Below, piece by piece: positions 18,115 through 26,497 of a stretch of DNA of 64,000 nt. Within the stretch, counting starts at the first letter, position 1; the number at the start of each line of letters is the position of its first letter. The notes under the pieces were generated by a model that did no database searches, was not told where the DNA came from, and worked only from the letters and a program-made list of their open reading frames with translations. Source of the stretch: Phenylobacterium koreense (lineage in GTDB: Bacteria > Pseudomonadota > Alphaproteobacteria > Caulobacterales > Caulobacteraceae); the NCBI RefSeq assembly GCF_040545335.1, contig NZ_JBEPLU010000001.1, forward strand, positions 1,984,001 through 2,048,000, written 5' to 3'. A program made the translations under genes and the position numbers.

Positions 18115-19707
18115 TCAGGCGGCGGCGCCGGCGCCGTCCTGGCGGACCTGGCTTTCGGCGAGGCGGACGATCTCGGCCAGCAGGGCGGCAGGCGAGATCG
18201 GCTTGCCGACCACGCCGTCCATGCCGGCCTGCAGATAGCCCGCCTGCTGATGGGCCAGCACATTGGCGGTGAGGGCGATGATCGGGGTCGCGCCGACGCC
18301 GCCGCCGAGGCCGCGGATGCGGCGGGCCGCCTCCAGCCCGTCGATCCCCGGCATCTGCACGTCCATCAGGATCAGGTCGAAGGCGCCGCGGGACGCGGCT
18401 TCGACGCCCATCAGGCCGTCATGGGCGGTCTCCACCGCGGCCCCCAGGTTCTGCAGCAGCCGCGAGGCGATCATCCGGTTGGTCGGATTGTCCTCCACGA
18501 CCAGCACGCGCAGGCCGTCGAGCACGGCTTCGCCGGCCTCCTGGGCCAGGGCCGCAGGAGCGGCCGCGGACGGCGCCTCGACCTCGAGCCAGAACACCGA
18601 CCCCAGTCCTTCTGTGGAGGCGAAGCCCACGCCGCCGCCCAACATCTCGGCCAGGCGGCGGGTGATGGAAAGGCCAAGACCCGAGCCGCCGAACCGGCGG
18701 GTGGTCGAGGCGTCGCCCTGGTCGAAGCGCTGGAAAATCCGCGGCTGCACCGCCTCGGGAATGCCGACGCCGGTGTCGGCGATCTCCAGGCGCAGCATCT
18801 GGCCGCGCTCGCCGCGCCGCAGCCCGATGCGGATCATGACCTCGCCCTTGAGCGTGAACTTCACGGCGTTGCCGACCAGGTTGAACAGGGCCTGGCGCAA
18901 CCGGATCGGGTCGGAGAGCACCCAGCCCACGCCGGCCTGCGCCTCGACCTTCAGCAGCAGGTTCTTCAACTGGGCCTGCGGCCGCAGCAGTTTGGCGACG
19001 TTCTCGACCAGGGCGACCGGATCGAGCGGTTCGCGCGTGGTCTCAAGCTGGCCCGCCTCGATCTTCGAGAAGTCGATGACGTCGTTGAGCAGGTCGGCCA
19101 GCATCTCGCCGCAGGACAACGCCTCCTCCAGCATCCCGCGGCCTTCGTCGGACAGGGGCTCGGACTTCAGGAGGTGCAGCACGCCCATCACCCCGTTCAT
19201 CGGCGTGCGGATCTCGTGGCTGACGTTGGCCAGGAACGCGGCCTTGGCTTCCTTGGCGGCCAGGGCCGCCCGCTGGTTGAGCTCCGCGGCGTCGCGCGCT
19301 CGGGCCAGTTCAGTGATGTTCTGGGAGACGCCGAACAGGGCATACTGGCCGCACGGCCGCAGTTCGGTCTGGAAGGTGATCCGCCAGTGCGTCCAGCCGC
19401 CGTCGGGCGAGCGCAGGCGATGCTCGAAGGAGGCGGGCTCGCCGGTGAGGACGCCGTTCATTAGCGAGGCCCGGACAAAGGCTGCGTCATCGGGATGGAA
19501 GACGGTCGCGACCTGCTCGAGGTTTTGAAGGTCTTCGGCCCGGTAGCCGGTCAGGGCCAGGATGTCCTCCGACCAGGCGATCTCGTCGGCCTCCGGGTCG
19601 TAGCGCCAGGAACCGATGCCGGCGGCCTGGCACAGCAGGTGACGGATGCGCTCGGCCTCCGCCAGGCGCACTTCGCCGTCGCTTTCGTGCTGGCTGGTGG
19701 TAACCAT
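18115..19707 (-). CDS. Hybrid sensor histidine kinase (PAS-HisKA-HATPase-REC)
   Basis: A soluble 530-residue hybrid kinase. The order is a PAS/PAC domain (about residues 25-138, GSWRYDPEADEI, WTHWRITFQTE), HisKA with His164 in NVSHEIRTPMNG, HATPase_c (NLVGNAVKF, DTGVGIPE, FGGSGLGLSITRRLAEMLGG), and a C-terminal receiver (VLVVEDNPTNRMIA, phospho-Asp in LILMDVQMPG, Lys in VGKPI). It has no membrane segment, so it senses an intracellular signal. No Hpt or separate regulator lies next to it. The start at 19707 follows GAGGGGGG. Confidence 0.93.
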   Translation of the reverse strand: MVTTSQHESDGEVRLAEAERIRHLLCQAAGIGSWRYDPEADEIAWSEDILALTGYRAEDLQNLEQVATVFHPDDAAFVRASLMNGVLTGEPASFEHRLRSPDGGWTHWRITFQTELRPCGQYALFGVSQNITELARARDAAELNQRAALAAKEAKAAFLANVSHEIRTPMNGVMGVLHLLKSEPLSDEGRGMLEEALSCGEMLADLLNDVIDFSKIEAGQLETTREPLDPVALVENVAKLLRPQAQLKNLLLKVEAQAGVGWVLSDPIRLRQALFNLVGNAVKFTLKGEVMIRIGLRRGERGQMLRLEIADTGVGIPEAVQPRIFQRFDQGDASTTRRFGGSGLGLSITRRLAEMLGGGVGFASTEGLGSVFWLEVEAPSAAAPAALAQEAGEAVLDGLRVLVVEDNPTNRMIASRLLQNLGAAVETAHDGLMGVEAASRGAFDLILMDVQMPGIDGLEAARRIRGLGGGVGATPIIALTANVLAHQQAGYLQAGMDGVVGKPISPAALLAEIVRLAESQVRQDGAGAAA

Positions 19708-19795
19708 CCGCCCCCCTCGGCAGCACGCCTAGCTGAAGGGGGTAAACAAACGTTTTAGTTGCGGTTGCGCCGCGATGGCGGCGCGAGGTTGCGTT

Positions 19796-21001
19796 CTAGA
19801 ACGCGTTCTCGCCGGTGATCGCCCGGCCCAGGATCAGGGCGTGGACGTCATGGGCGCCTTCGTAGGTGTTGACCGTCTCCAGGTTCACCGCGTGGCGCAT
19901 GACGTGATAGTCGCCGGAAATGCCGTTGCCGCCGTGGATGTCGCGGGCCTCGCGGGCGATGGCCAGGGCCTTGCCGCAGTTGTTGCGCTTCATCAGGCTG
20001 ATGGCCTCGGGAACCCAGGCGCCCTGGTCCAGCAGCCGGCCGAGAGCCAGCGCGCCTTCGAAGCCCAGGGCGATTTCGGTCTGCATGTCCGCCAGCTTCT
20101 TCTGGACGAGCTGGCGGGCGGCCAGCGGCTTGCCGAACACCGAGCGGGTCAGGGTGTATTCGCGGGACGCATGCAGGCAGAAGTCGGCCGCGCCCATGGC
20201 GCCCCACGCGATGCCGTAACGCGCCTTGTTCAGGCAGGAGAACGGGCCGCGAAGGCCGCTTACTCCCGGCAGCATCTGGTCCTCCGGCACGAAGACGTCG
20301 CTCAGCGCGATCTCGCCGGTGATCGAGGCGCGCAGGGAAAGCTTGTTCTGGATCTTCGGGGTTTCCAGGCCCTTGGAGCCGCGATCGACCAGGAAGCCGC
20401 GGATCACGCCGTCCAGCTTGGCCCAGACCAGGCAGACGTCGCTGATCGGGGCGTTGGTGATCCACATCTTGGCGCCGTTCAGCACGTAGCCGCCGTCGAC
20501 CTTCCTGGCGACGGTGCGCATGGAGGCCGGGTCGGAACCGCCATCGGCCTCGGTCAGGCCGAAGCAGCCGACGATCTCGCCCTTGGCCATGCCGGGCAGG
20601 TACTTGCGCTTCTGTTCTTCCGAGCCGAACGCGTAGATCGGGTACATGACCAGCGAGGACTGCACGCTCATGGCCGAACGGTAGCCGCTGTCGATCGCCT
20701 CGACCTCGCGGGCGATCAGGCCGTAGGCGACGTGGTTGACGCCGGCCCCGCCGTATTCTTCCGGCAGCGTCGGGCCGAGGAAGCCGAGGGCCCCCATCTC
20801 GTTCATGATCTCGCGGTCGAAGCGCTCTTCGGCGAAGGCCGAGACCACCCGCGGCAGCAGCTTCTCGCGGGCATAGGCGCGGGCGCTTTCCCAGACCATC
20901 CGCTCCTCTTCCGAGAGCCGCGAGGCCAGGTCGAGCGGGTCTTCCCAGTTGAAGGTCTTGGGCTGATCGCCGGTGTCGAGGGCCATGTCGCGGGACTCCA
21001 T
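19796..21001 (-). CDS. gcdH: Glutaryl-CoA dehydrogenase-type acyl-CoA dehydrogenase
   Basis: A flavoprotein that would oxidise and decarboxylate glutaryl-CoA to crotonyl-CoA in lysine and tryptophan breakdown. It is 401 residues. GCDH-specific features are [33 protein letters not shown], and the C-terminal [24 protein letters not shown] followed by [20 protein letters not shown], where the Glu is the catalytic base. A second in-frame ATG (20986) has the better-spaced GGAG, so the first five residues are uncertain. No electron-transfer flavoprotein is nearby. Confidence 0.93.
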   Translation of the reverse strand: MESRDMALDTGDQPKTFNWEDPLDLASRLSEEERMVWESARAYAREKLLPRVVSAFAEERFDREIMNEMGALGFLGPTLPEEYGGAGVNHVAYGLIAREVEAIDSGYRSAMSVQSSLVMYPIYAFGSEEQKRKYLPGMAKGEIVGCFGLTEADGGSDPASMRTVARKVDGGYVLNGAKMWITNAPISDVCLVWAKLDGVIRGFLVDRGSKGLETPKIQNKLSLRASITGEIALSDVFVPEDQMLPGVSGLRGPFSCLNKARYGIAWGAMGAADFCLHASREYTLTRSVFGKPLAARQLVQKKLADMQTEIALGFEGALALGRLLDQGAWVPEAISLMKRNNCGKALAIAREARDIHGGNGISGDYHVMRHAVNLETVNTYEGAHDVHALILGRAITGENAF

Positions 21002-21052
21002 GAGGACAGCGCCTTATGCCGTCATTTCGCGGCCAGGGCTACGGCCCAGGAG

Positions 21053-21736
21053 TTACACCTCGGCCCACATCCGCAACAGGTTGTGGTAGGCGCCGGCCAG
21101 GGAGACGAGTTCCGGCGCGCCGGCCCCGACCTTGCCGGCCAGTTGCTGGATGGCGATGTCCATCTGGAACAGCAGGGCGCGGCGGGCGTCCTCGCGCACC
21201 ATGCTCTGAATCCAGAAGAAGCTGGAGACCCGCGCGCCGCGCGTGACCGGGGTCACCTCGTGCAGGCTGTGGGCCGGATAGAGGATCATGTCGCCGGCCG
21301 GCAGCTTCACCTCGTGGACGCCGTAGGTGTCCTCGACCAGAAGTTCGCCGCCGTCATAGTCGTCGGGCTCGGTCAGGAAGACGGTGGCCGACAGGTCGCT
21401 GCGGATGCGGACCGAGCCGTCGCGGCTCTGGCGGACGGAGTTGTCGACGTGCATGCCGAACATCTCGCCGCCGGCATAGCGGTTGAAGAGCGGCGGGAAG
21501 ACGGTCTGGGGCAGGGCCGCGGTCACGAACAGGGGATTGCGCGACAGGGCGTCGAGGATGGCCTCGCCCGCCGCGCTGGCCGCGGCCGAACCCTCGGGAA
21601 GTTGCTGGTTGCGCTTGGCCAGCGCCGACTGCGTGCCGGAGGTGGCGTTCCCGTCGATCCACTCGGCCGCGTCGATCAGGGCGCGAAGCTCGCGGACCTC
21701 GTCCTTGGTCAGCAGTTGCGGGATGTGCAGCATCAT
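21053..21736 (-). CDS. piuC: PKHD-type Fe(II)/2-oxoglutarate dioxygenase (PiuC/YbiX family)
   Basis: A 227-residue iron- and 2-oxoglutarate-dependent hydroxylase of the family that accompanies siderophore receptors. The metal triad is His and Asp in [10 protein letters not shown] and the later His in [12 protein letters not shown], with Arg in [14 protein letters not shown] for 2-oxoglutarate. Its place directly downstream of a TonB-dependent siderophore receptor (74-base gap containing a hairpin) matches the classic fiu-piuC arrangement. Its substrate is not established; processing of catecholate siderophores has been suggested for the family. Confidence 0.93.
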   Translation of the reverse strand: MMLHIPQLLTKDEVRELRALIDAAEWIDGNATSGTQSALAKRNQQLPEGSAAASAAGEAILDALSRNPLFVTAALPQTVFPPLFNRYAGGEMFGMHVDNSVRQSRDGSVRIRSDLSATVFLTEPDDYDGGELLVEDTYGVHEVKLPAGDMILYPAHSLHEVTPVTRGARVSSFFWIQSMVREDARRALLFQMDIAIQQLAGKVGAGAPELVSLAGAYHNLLRMWAEV

Positions 21737-21758
21737 GGCGCGGAAACCTTAGAATGAA

Positions 21759-21788
21759 CGGCCCCGCCAGGGGAGGATGGCGGGGCCG
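21759..21788 (-). terminator. Hairpin between receptor gene and piuC
   Basis: Perfect 10-base arms (CGGCCCCGCC and GGCGGGGCCG) with a 10-base loop lie in the 73-base gap between the receptor stop and the piuC start. There is no clean T run. It may attenuate read-through into piuC or protect the receptor mRNA 3' end. Confidence 0.5.
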
Positions 21789-21809
21789 ACGCCGTGGCTC
21801 TGGTGGGGA

Positions 21810-24110
21810 TCAGAACCGGGCGTTGAGGGTCAGGATCGCCTGGCGGCCGGGGCCGTAGTCGGCGTGGTGAACGCCGTTGGTCCGGGCGATGTAGTCCTTG
21901 TCGCCGACGTTCTGGACGTTGAGCTGCAGGTCGAGCTTCTCGTTGATGCGGTAGGCCGCATAGAGGTCGAAGCGCCAGTAGGCCGGGGCGTAGACGCGGT
22001 TGGTCCCGCCCCCGGCGCCGCCCTGGTTGCCGCCGTACATCTTCGAGACGTAGTAGGCGCCGCCGCCGAGGCTGAAGGCGTCTGTCACGTTGTAGGTCGT
22101 GAACATGCTGAAGGTGTGCTCGGGCGTGTTGGCGAGCCGGTCGCCGACGTTCACCGAGTTGTAGGCGCCCCGCTTCAGCTCGCTGTCCATGTAGGTGTAG
22201 CCGCCGAAGACGCTCCAGGCCGGGAGGATCTGGCCGTTCACGCCGATCTCCAGGCCCTGGACCTCGACCTCGCCTACCTGGGCGTAGACGCCCGCGTCGA
22301 TCAGCACCTGGGCGTTCTCCCGCTTCATGTGGAAGAGCGCCGCCGAGGTCGAGAGCCGCTCGCCGAAGAAGGCCCACTTCACCCCGACCTCGGCCGAGGC
22401 GATCTCCTCGGGATCCAGCAGGACGTTCGACAGGTTGCCGCTGCCGGCGCCGGTGGTGTTCTGGTCGCCGCCGGCGATGGTCGGCGGCGTCGAGGAGGTG
22501 CCGTAGGAGGCGTAGAGGCTGCCGTTCGGCGTGGGCTTGTAGACCAGCCCGACCTGATAGTTGGTGAAGCTCCAGTCTCCGTCGCGCGGGGTGATGGTCG
22601 TGCCGGTGATCACGCCCTGGCTGCTGGCGACGCTGACGTCGCGGCCCTTCACCGAATACTCGTCGTGACGGATCCCGAGGTTCAGGAGGAGCTTGTCGCC
22701 GAACGAGATGGTGTCGAACGCGTAGACCCCGACCGTCTTGGCGTAGTTCACCGAAGGGTCGGGCCGGTTGATGGTTCCCTGCCAGGGATCGCTCGGGCTG
22801 GGGGCGAAGACCCGGGTGCAGTCGCCGATCCCTGCGCTGGTCGCATTGTTGGTGAAGCCGGCGGGGCAGGCGGCGCCCGCGGTGGTGTAGATCACATAAG
22901 AGGCGTTCCTGTTGGTCTCGCGCGAAAGCTCGAGGCCGACGTCGTAGCTATGCTCGATGCCGCCGGTGGAGAACTTGCCGTAGAAGTCGGTGACGTTGGC
23001 GACGGTGGTGGTCGGGTTCCAGCGCGACTTGGTCCCGCGCTTCATCCACCACTCGCCGGCGACGAACTGGGCCGCGCCGCCGTCGCCCGGATTGGTGACC
23101 AGATAGTCGTTCAGGGTCTTCGAATAACGGAAGACGTTGCGGAAGGTGATCACGTCGTTGATGTCGTGCTCGGCGATCAGGGTGAAGGTGTCGGCCTTGC
23201 TCTTCTGGAAGTCGCGCGCGGTCAGGCCGTAGAAGGCGTCGCGCGGAACGTTGAGCACGCCGCTCGCGGTCGGCCGCGGCGCGCCCGCGCCGAGCTTGGT
23301 GAACAGCGGCACGCCGTAGTCAGGCAGCTCGTCGCGATCGATGTGCGCGTAGCTGGCGGTGAGGCGGCTGCCCGTTCCCAGGCCGATGGACCCGGTGATC
23401 GCCGCGCCCCAGGTTTCGAAGTCGACCACATCGCGGCCGGGCGTGTCGCCTTGGCCGGCCATCAGGTTCACCCGCACCGCGGAGGTCTCGCCAAGCTGGT
23501 AGTTGGCGTCGACCGAACCGCGCAGATAGCTGTCCGTGCCGGCTCGGACCTGGCCGCTCGCCGACGTGCCCAGGTGAGCGCGCTTGGTGGTCAGGTTGAT
23601 GGCGCCGCCGCCCGAGCCCCGGCCGTTGAAGGTCGAGTCCGGGCCCTTGATGACCTCTACCTGCTCCAGGTTGAACAGGTCGCGGATCTGGCCGCCAGAG
23701 TCGCGGACGCCGTCCACGAAGACGTTGTTGCCGGAGGCCTGGCCCCGGATGAACGGCCGGTCGGCCAGCGGCTGGCCGCCCTCGCCGGCGCCGAAGGTGA
23801 TTCCCGGCGAGGTGCGCAGGATGTCCTGCAGCGAGGTGGCGGCGGTCTGCTCGATGATCGCGCGCGGGATCACCGTCACGTTCCGCGGGGTGTCCAGCAG
23901 GTCGGCGGTGAACTTGGGGGAGGTGGGCTCGGTGGCGAACTGGCCTTGAACGTGCACGCTGCTGACCTCGGTGGCGTCGCCGGCTCCAGCGGCGTCGTCG
24001 GCCAGCGCGGTCTGCGGAACCAGGGCCAGGCCGGCGATGCCGGCCACTGCTGCGGGTGTCAGCGCCTTGCGCGCATAGGCGCGCACCCCGCTCGTGCGTC
24101 GAATGTCCAC
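21810..24110 (-). CDS. TonB-dependent siderophore receptor (Fiu-like)
   Basis: A 766-residue outer-membrane receptor. It has a signal peptide (about residues 1-38, ending near ALADD), a plug domain (DLLDTPRNVTVIPRAIIEQTA, PFIRGQASGNNVFVDGVRDSGGQ, GSGGGAINLTTKRA) and a beta-barrel ending in the outer-membrane C-terminal Phe (LNARF). The plug wording is typical of catecholate receptors such as Fiu. A Fur-type box lies upstream and piuC downstream, so iron-repressed ferric-siderophore import is the natural reading. Confidence 0.94.
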   Translation of the reverse strand: MDIRRTSGVRAYARKALTPAAVAGIAGLALVPQTALADDAAGAGDATEVSSVHVQGQFATEPTSPKFTADLLDTPRNVTVIPRAIIEQTAATSLQDILRTSPGITFGAGEGGQPLADRPFIRGQASGNNVFVDGVRDSGGQIRDLFNLEQVEVIKGPDSTFNGRGSGGGAINLTTKRAHLGTSASGQVRAGTDSYLRGSVDANYQLGETSAVRVNLMAGQGDTPGRDVVDFETWGAAITGSIGLGTGSRLTASYAHIDRDELPDYGVPLFTKLGAGAPRPTASGVLNVPRDAFYGLTARDFQKSKADTFTLIAEHDINDVITFRNVFRYSKTLNDYLVTNPGDGGAAQFVAGEWWMKRGTKSRWNPTTTVANVTDFYGKFSTGGIEHSYDVGLELSRETNRNASYVIYTTAGAACPAGFTNNATSAGIGDCTRVFAPSPSDPWQGTINRPDPSVNYAKTVGVYAFDTISFGDKLLLNLGIRHDEYSVKGRDVSVASSQGVITGTTITPRDGDWSFTNYQVGLVYKPTPNGSLYASYGTSSTPPTIAGGDQNTTGAGSGNLSNVLLDPEEIASAEVGVKWAFFGERLSTSAALFHMKRENAQVLIDAGVYAQVGEVEVQGLEIGVNGQILPAWSVFGGYTYMDSELKRGAYNSVNVGDRLANTPEHTFSMFTTYNVTDAFSLGGGAYYVSKMYGGNQGGAGGGTNRVYAPAYWRFDLYAAYRINEKLDLQLNVQNVGDKDYIARTNGVHHADYGPGRQAILTLNARF

Positions 24111-24173
24111 TCAAATAACCCCAGAAGCGAATGAAAGTGCGAGTCGTTATTAGGTTCCGGGGTTGGGCTTAGC

Positions 24174-24190
24174 AATGAGAATTATTCGCA
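24174..24190 (-). promoter_or_regulatory. Fur box upstream of siderophore receptor
   Basis: On the minus strand the sequence reads TGCGAATAATTCTCATT, matching the common alphaproteobacterial Fur operator of TonB receptor genes (GCGAATNATTCTCATT-like). It sits about 65-80 bases ahead of the receptor ATG in an A/T-richer patch. Iron-dependent repression is inferred from the match and the gene type. Confidence 0.75.
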
Positions 24191-24339
24191 ACTAATCCAA
24201 AGGTGGAAAAAATGTGGCGCCGGCGTCACTGCCGCGGCCTTCGTCGCAAGCTGGGCCGTATTTATCGCCGGCCGCTCGCAACCTCGGCTTGTCGGGAGTG
24301 TTCCGGTGGTGCGCGACATTCCGCGCCGGAAAAGAGCCG

Positions 24340-24504
24340 ATGACCGAACTGCGCCTCATGGATGTCGCGCGACCCTATCTCTGGGTGGCCGCGACGGCCT
24401 TCACGATCGGCTTCGCCGGCTACCTGATCTTCGGCCAGCCGCGAGCCCCCGCCTACGCCGAGCGATCGCCGCCGGTCGCTTCGGATTCCCTGCGGGCGGC
24501 TTAG
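24340..24504 (+). CDS. Small single-pass membrane protein, hypothetical
   Basis: A 54-residue ORF starting at an ATG preceded by AAAGAG. It has one hydrophobic helix (LWVAATAFTIGFAGYLIFG, about residues 14-32) and a polar Pro-rich tail. It lies alone between the Fur-controlled receptor promoter and an intergenic repeat. A longer in-frame extension upstream lacks a good SD sequence. I recognise no family; whether it is expressed is uncertain. Confidence 0.5.
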   Translation: MTELRLMDVARPYLWVAATAFTIGFAGYLIFGQPRAPAYAERSPPVASDSLRAA

Positions 24505-24509
24505 GGCTC

Positions 24510-24614
24510 CGAGATCCCTCCCTGGGGCGGGGCGTGCCGGGATCCATACGCATCCGCTTTTCCCGGCGATTCTCCGCGTCCATGGATGGCCGGGACCCGA
24601 TGGCCCGGCCATGA
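24510..24614 (-). repeat. Palindromic intergenic repeat, copy B (inverted relative to copy A)
   Basis: Read on the minus strand it begins CATGGCCGGGCC, continues GGTCCCGGCCATCCAT, then ATCGCCGG and TATGGATCCCGG, in the same block order as the copy at 970-1072 with roughly 75-80 percent identity by eye. It includes an 8-base perfect hairpin arm pair (TGGCCGGG/CCCGGCCA at 24587-24611). Confidence 0.55.
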
Positions 24615-24655
24615 CGGACAAGTGTGGCGGGCGCGACGGCGCCTCCCGGGTCTCC

Positions 24656-25420
24656 TCAAGCCCCGCGGGCGACGAACCAGCCGTTGCGGAAGCCTTCGCC
24701 GGTCTTGCCGTAAAGGACGTCTTCGCCTTCGGGAGTCTTCACCTGGCCGCCGGCTGCCGCCAGCACAGCATGCCCGGCGGCGATGTCCCACTCCATGGTG
24801 GGGCCGTGGCGGGGATAGATGTCGGCCGAACCCTCGGCGATCCGGCAGAACTTGATCGAGGAGTCCATCGGCTCGCGCAGGTCGAAGCCGTACTGCTCCG
24901 CCAGCTTGACCGCGGTCTCTTCCTTCATGGTGTGGCTGACCAGGGCGATCGCCTTGCCCTGCGGCCAGGGCCGCGCCCGCGCCGGGTGGGCCGAGCCGCC
25001 GTTGCTGCGCTTCATGGCGCCGGCGGCGGTGGTGAACCAGGTCTCGCCCGTGGCCGGGGCGGTGACCGCGCCGGCGACCGGGCGGCCGTTCTCCACCAGG
25101 CCGATGTTCACCGTGAAGTTGGGATCGCCGCGAACGAAGGCCTTGGTGCCGTCCACCGGGTCCACCAGAAAGAAGCGCGGGCCGATCGAATCCGGCGTGC
25201 CGAACTCGCTGGCGTCCTCCTCGGACACCACGGGAATGTCAGGAAAGCGCGCCGCCAGCCGTTCGATGATCAGGGCCTCGCCGCGGCGGTCGGCCTCGGT
25301 CACCGGGCTCTCGTCGGCCTTGGCGAAGACCGTCAGCTCGGATTTCCAGAGCGGCAGGATCAGGGCGGCGGCTTCTTCGCAGATCTCGGCCAGCGCCTCG
25401 CCGATGTCACCGCCGCTCAT
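24656..25420 (-). CDS. cysQ: 3'(2'),5'-bisphosphate nucleotidase CysQ
   Basis: A 254-residue inositol-monophosphatase-fold enzyme that removes the 3' phosphate from PAP/PAPS and so supports sulfate assimilation. Motifs: SPVTEADRRGE, VVSEEDASE, LVDPVDGTKAFVRG (metal-binding DPVDGT) and MEWDIAAGHAVLAAAGG. CysQ-specific wording and length fit better than SuhB. Its start overlaps the upstream DUF3553 gene by four bases. Confidence 0.93.
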   Translation of the reverse strand: MSGGDIGEALAEICEEAAALILPLWKSELTVFAKADESPVTEADRRGEALIIERLAARFPDIPVVSEEDASEFGTPDSIGPRFFLVDPVDGTKAFVRGDPNFTVNIGLVENGRPVAGAVTAPATGETWFTTAAGAMKRSNGGSAHPARARPWPQGKAIALVSHTMKEETAVKLAEQYGFDLREPMDSSIKFCRIAEGSADIYPRHGPTMEWDIAAGHAVLAAAGGQVKTPEGEDVLYGKTGEGFRNGWFVARGA

Positions 25421-25614
25421 CGCGCGCCCCGCGGATCGTCGGCCACGAAAACCAGGCGCACGACACTTGCGTCGATCACCTGCTTGCCTGCGTTTTCGAA
25501 GTTCACTGTCACCTTGCGTCCCGTAATCGAGTGAATCTGACCGATCCCCCAGTCGTCCTGCGCCGGATGCTTGACCAGGACGCCGGGCTCCAGGAAGGGA
25601 TCGAGACCGCTCAT
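25417..25614 (-). CDS. DUF3553 small protein
   Basis: A 65-residue protein whose core (EPGVLVKHPAQDDWGIGQIHS and VTVNFENAGKQVI) matches DUF3553, a small SH3/KOW-like fold similar to the CarD/UvrD C-terminal module that contacts RNA polymerase. The start is taken at the ATG at 25614; an upstream ATG at 25650 would add 12 poorly conserved residues. It is translationally coupled to cysQ and divergent from chpT. Confidence 0.82.
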   Translation of the reverse strand: MSGLDPFLEPGVLVKHPAQDDWGIGQIHSITGRKVTVNFENAGKQVIDASVVRLVFVADDPRGAR

Positions 25615-25680
25615 GCAGCCGTTCTCTAGAGGGAGCGGCGCGTTTGCCAAAGCGCCAAATCAGGACAAGTTCACCGCGCT

Positions 25681-26352
25681 ATGATCGACGGCGAAGACAC
25701 ACCCGAACTCACCGCCCCGGCCCCGCTGCGCACCGCAGAGGTCGCCGCGTATCTCGCCGCGCGCATGTGTCACGACTTCATCAGCCCGGCCAGCGCCATC
25801 GTCTCGGGCCTGGACCTGCTGGATGACCCCAGCGCCCAGGACATGCGCGAGGACGCCATGAACCTGATCGCCAGCTCGGCCCGCAAGCTGGCGGACCTGC
25901 TGGCCTTCTCGCGGGTGGCTTTCGGCGCCTCGGCCTCGGCCGAGACCTTCGATCCACGGGAGCTGCACAAGCTCGCCCAGGGGGTCTTCAATCACATGCG
26001 GGCGGAGCTGGACTGGCAGGTCGAGGCGCCGGCGGTGAACAAGCCGGCCGCCCGCGCACTGCTGAACCTCGCCCAGATGGCCGGCGCGGCCCTGCCCACC
26101 GGTGGAACCGCCAAGGTCCGCGCGGTCGCCCAGGGCGCGACCATCGCCATCGCCGTCGAGGCGGTCGGCCCCAAGGCGCGGCTGCGGCCCGAGGTGCTGC
26201 GCGGCCTGCGCGGCGAGCCGCTGGGAGAGGGCCTGCACGGCCATTGGGTCCAGGCCTATTACGTCCACCTCTTCCTGGGCGACGCCCAGGGCCGGGTCTT
26301 CGCCGACGTGAACGAGGAAAAGGTCACCTTCGCCGCCACGACCCCGGCTTAG
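25681..26352 (+). CDS. chpT: Histidine phosphotransferase ChpT (CckA-ChpT-CtrA phosphorelay)
   Basis: ChpT passes phosphate from the hybrid kinase CckA to CtrA and CpdR, controlling the alphaproteobacterial cell cycle. The 223-residue protein has the DHp-like helix with the phospho-acceptor His in RMCHDFISPASAIVSGLDLLDD, followed by MREDAMNLIASSARKLADLLAFSRVAFGA, and a degenerate GHKL-like C-terminal domain that does not bind ATP. These lines are almost family-invariant in Caulobacteraceae. Single gene, divergent from DUF3553-cysQ, followed by a multi-hairpin repeat. Confidence 0.95.
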   Translation: MIDGEDTPELTAPAPLRTAEVAAYLAARMCHDFISPASAIVSGLDLLDDPSAQDMREDAMNLIASSARKLADLLAFSRVAFGASASAETFDPRELHKLAQGVFNHMRAELDWQVEAPAVNKPAARALLNLAQMAGAALPTGGTAKVRAVAQGATIAIAVEAVGPKARLRPEVLRGLRGEPLGEGLHGHWVQAYYVHLFLGDAQGRVFADVNEEKVTFAATTPA

Positions 26353-26370
26353 AGAGCTCGGGCAGCGGGT

Positions 26371-26473
26371 CGGATGAGGGGAAGACCTATCGGCGCCTAG
26401 GCGCTTGCCGGAGAGGCGGCAGCCCCTCATCGGTCGGCCTTCGGCCGACACCTTCTCCCACAAGGGGAGAAGG
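26371..26473. repeat. Multi-hairpin intergenic repeat between convergent genes
   Basis: Contains an outer pair (GGATGAGGGG with CCCCTCATCG), an inner perfect hairpin GTCGGCC-TTC-GGCCGAC (26433-26449) and a second hairpin CCTTCTCCC with GGGAGAAGG (26451-26473). The string CCCCTCATCGGTCGGC followed by ACCTTCTCCCACAAGGGG is a widespread proteobacterial intergenic repeat. Here it probably also ends transcription of chpT and of the amidohydrolase. Confidence 0.7.
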
Positions 26474-26497
26474 ATACGGACCGGCAGGCTTAGCTAT

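Noticed and set aside
21777-24134. A 785-codon plus-strand open frame opposite the TonB receptor
   Set aside because: Antisense shadow: the minus strand encodes a complete receptor with signal peptide, plug and C-terminal Phe, while the plus product has no recognisable domain.
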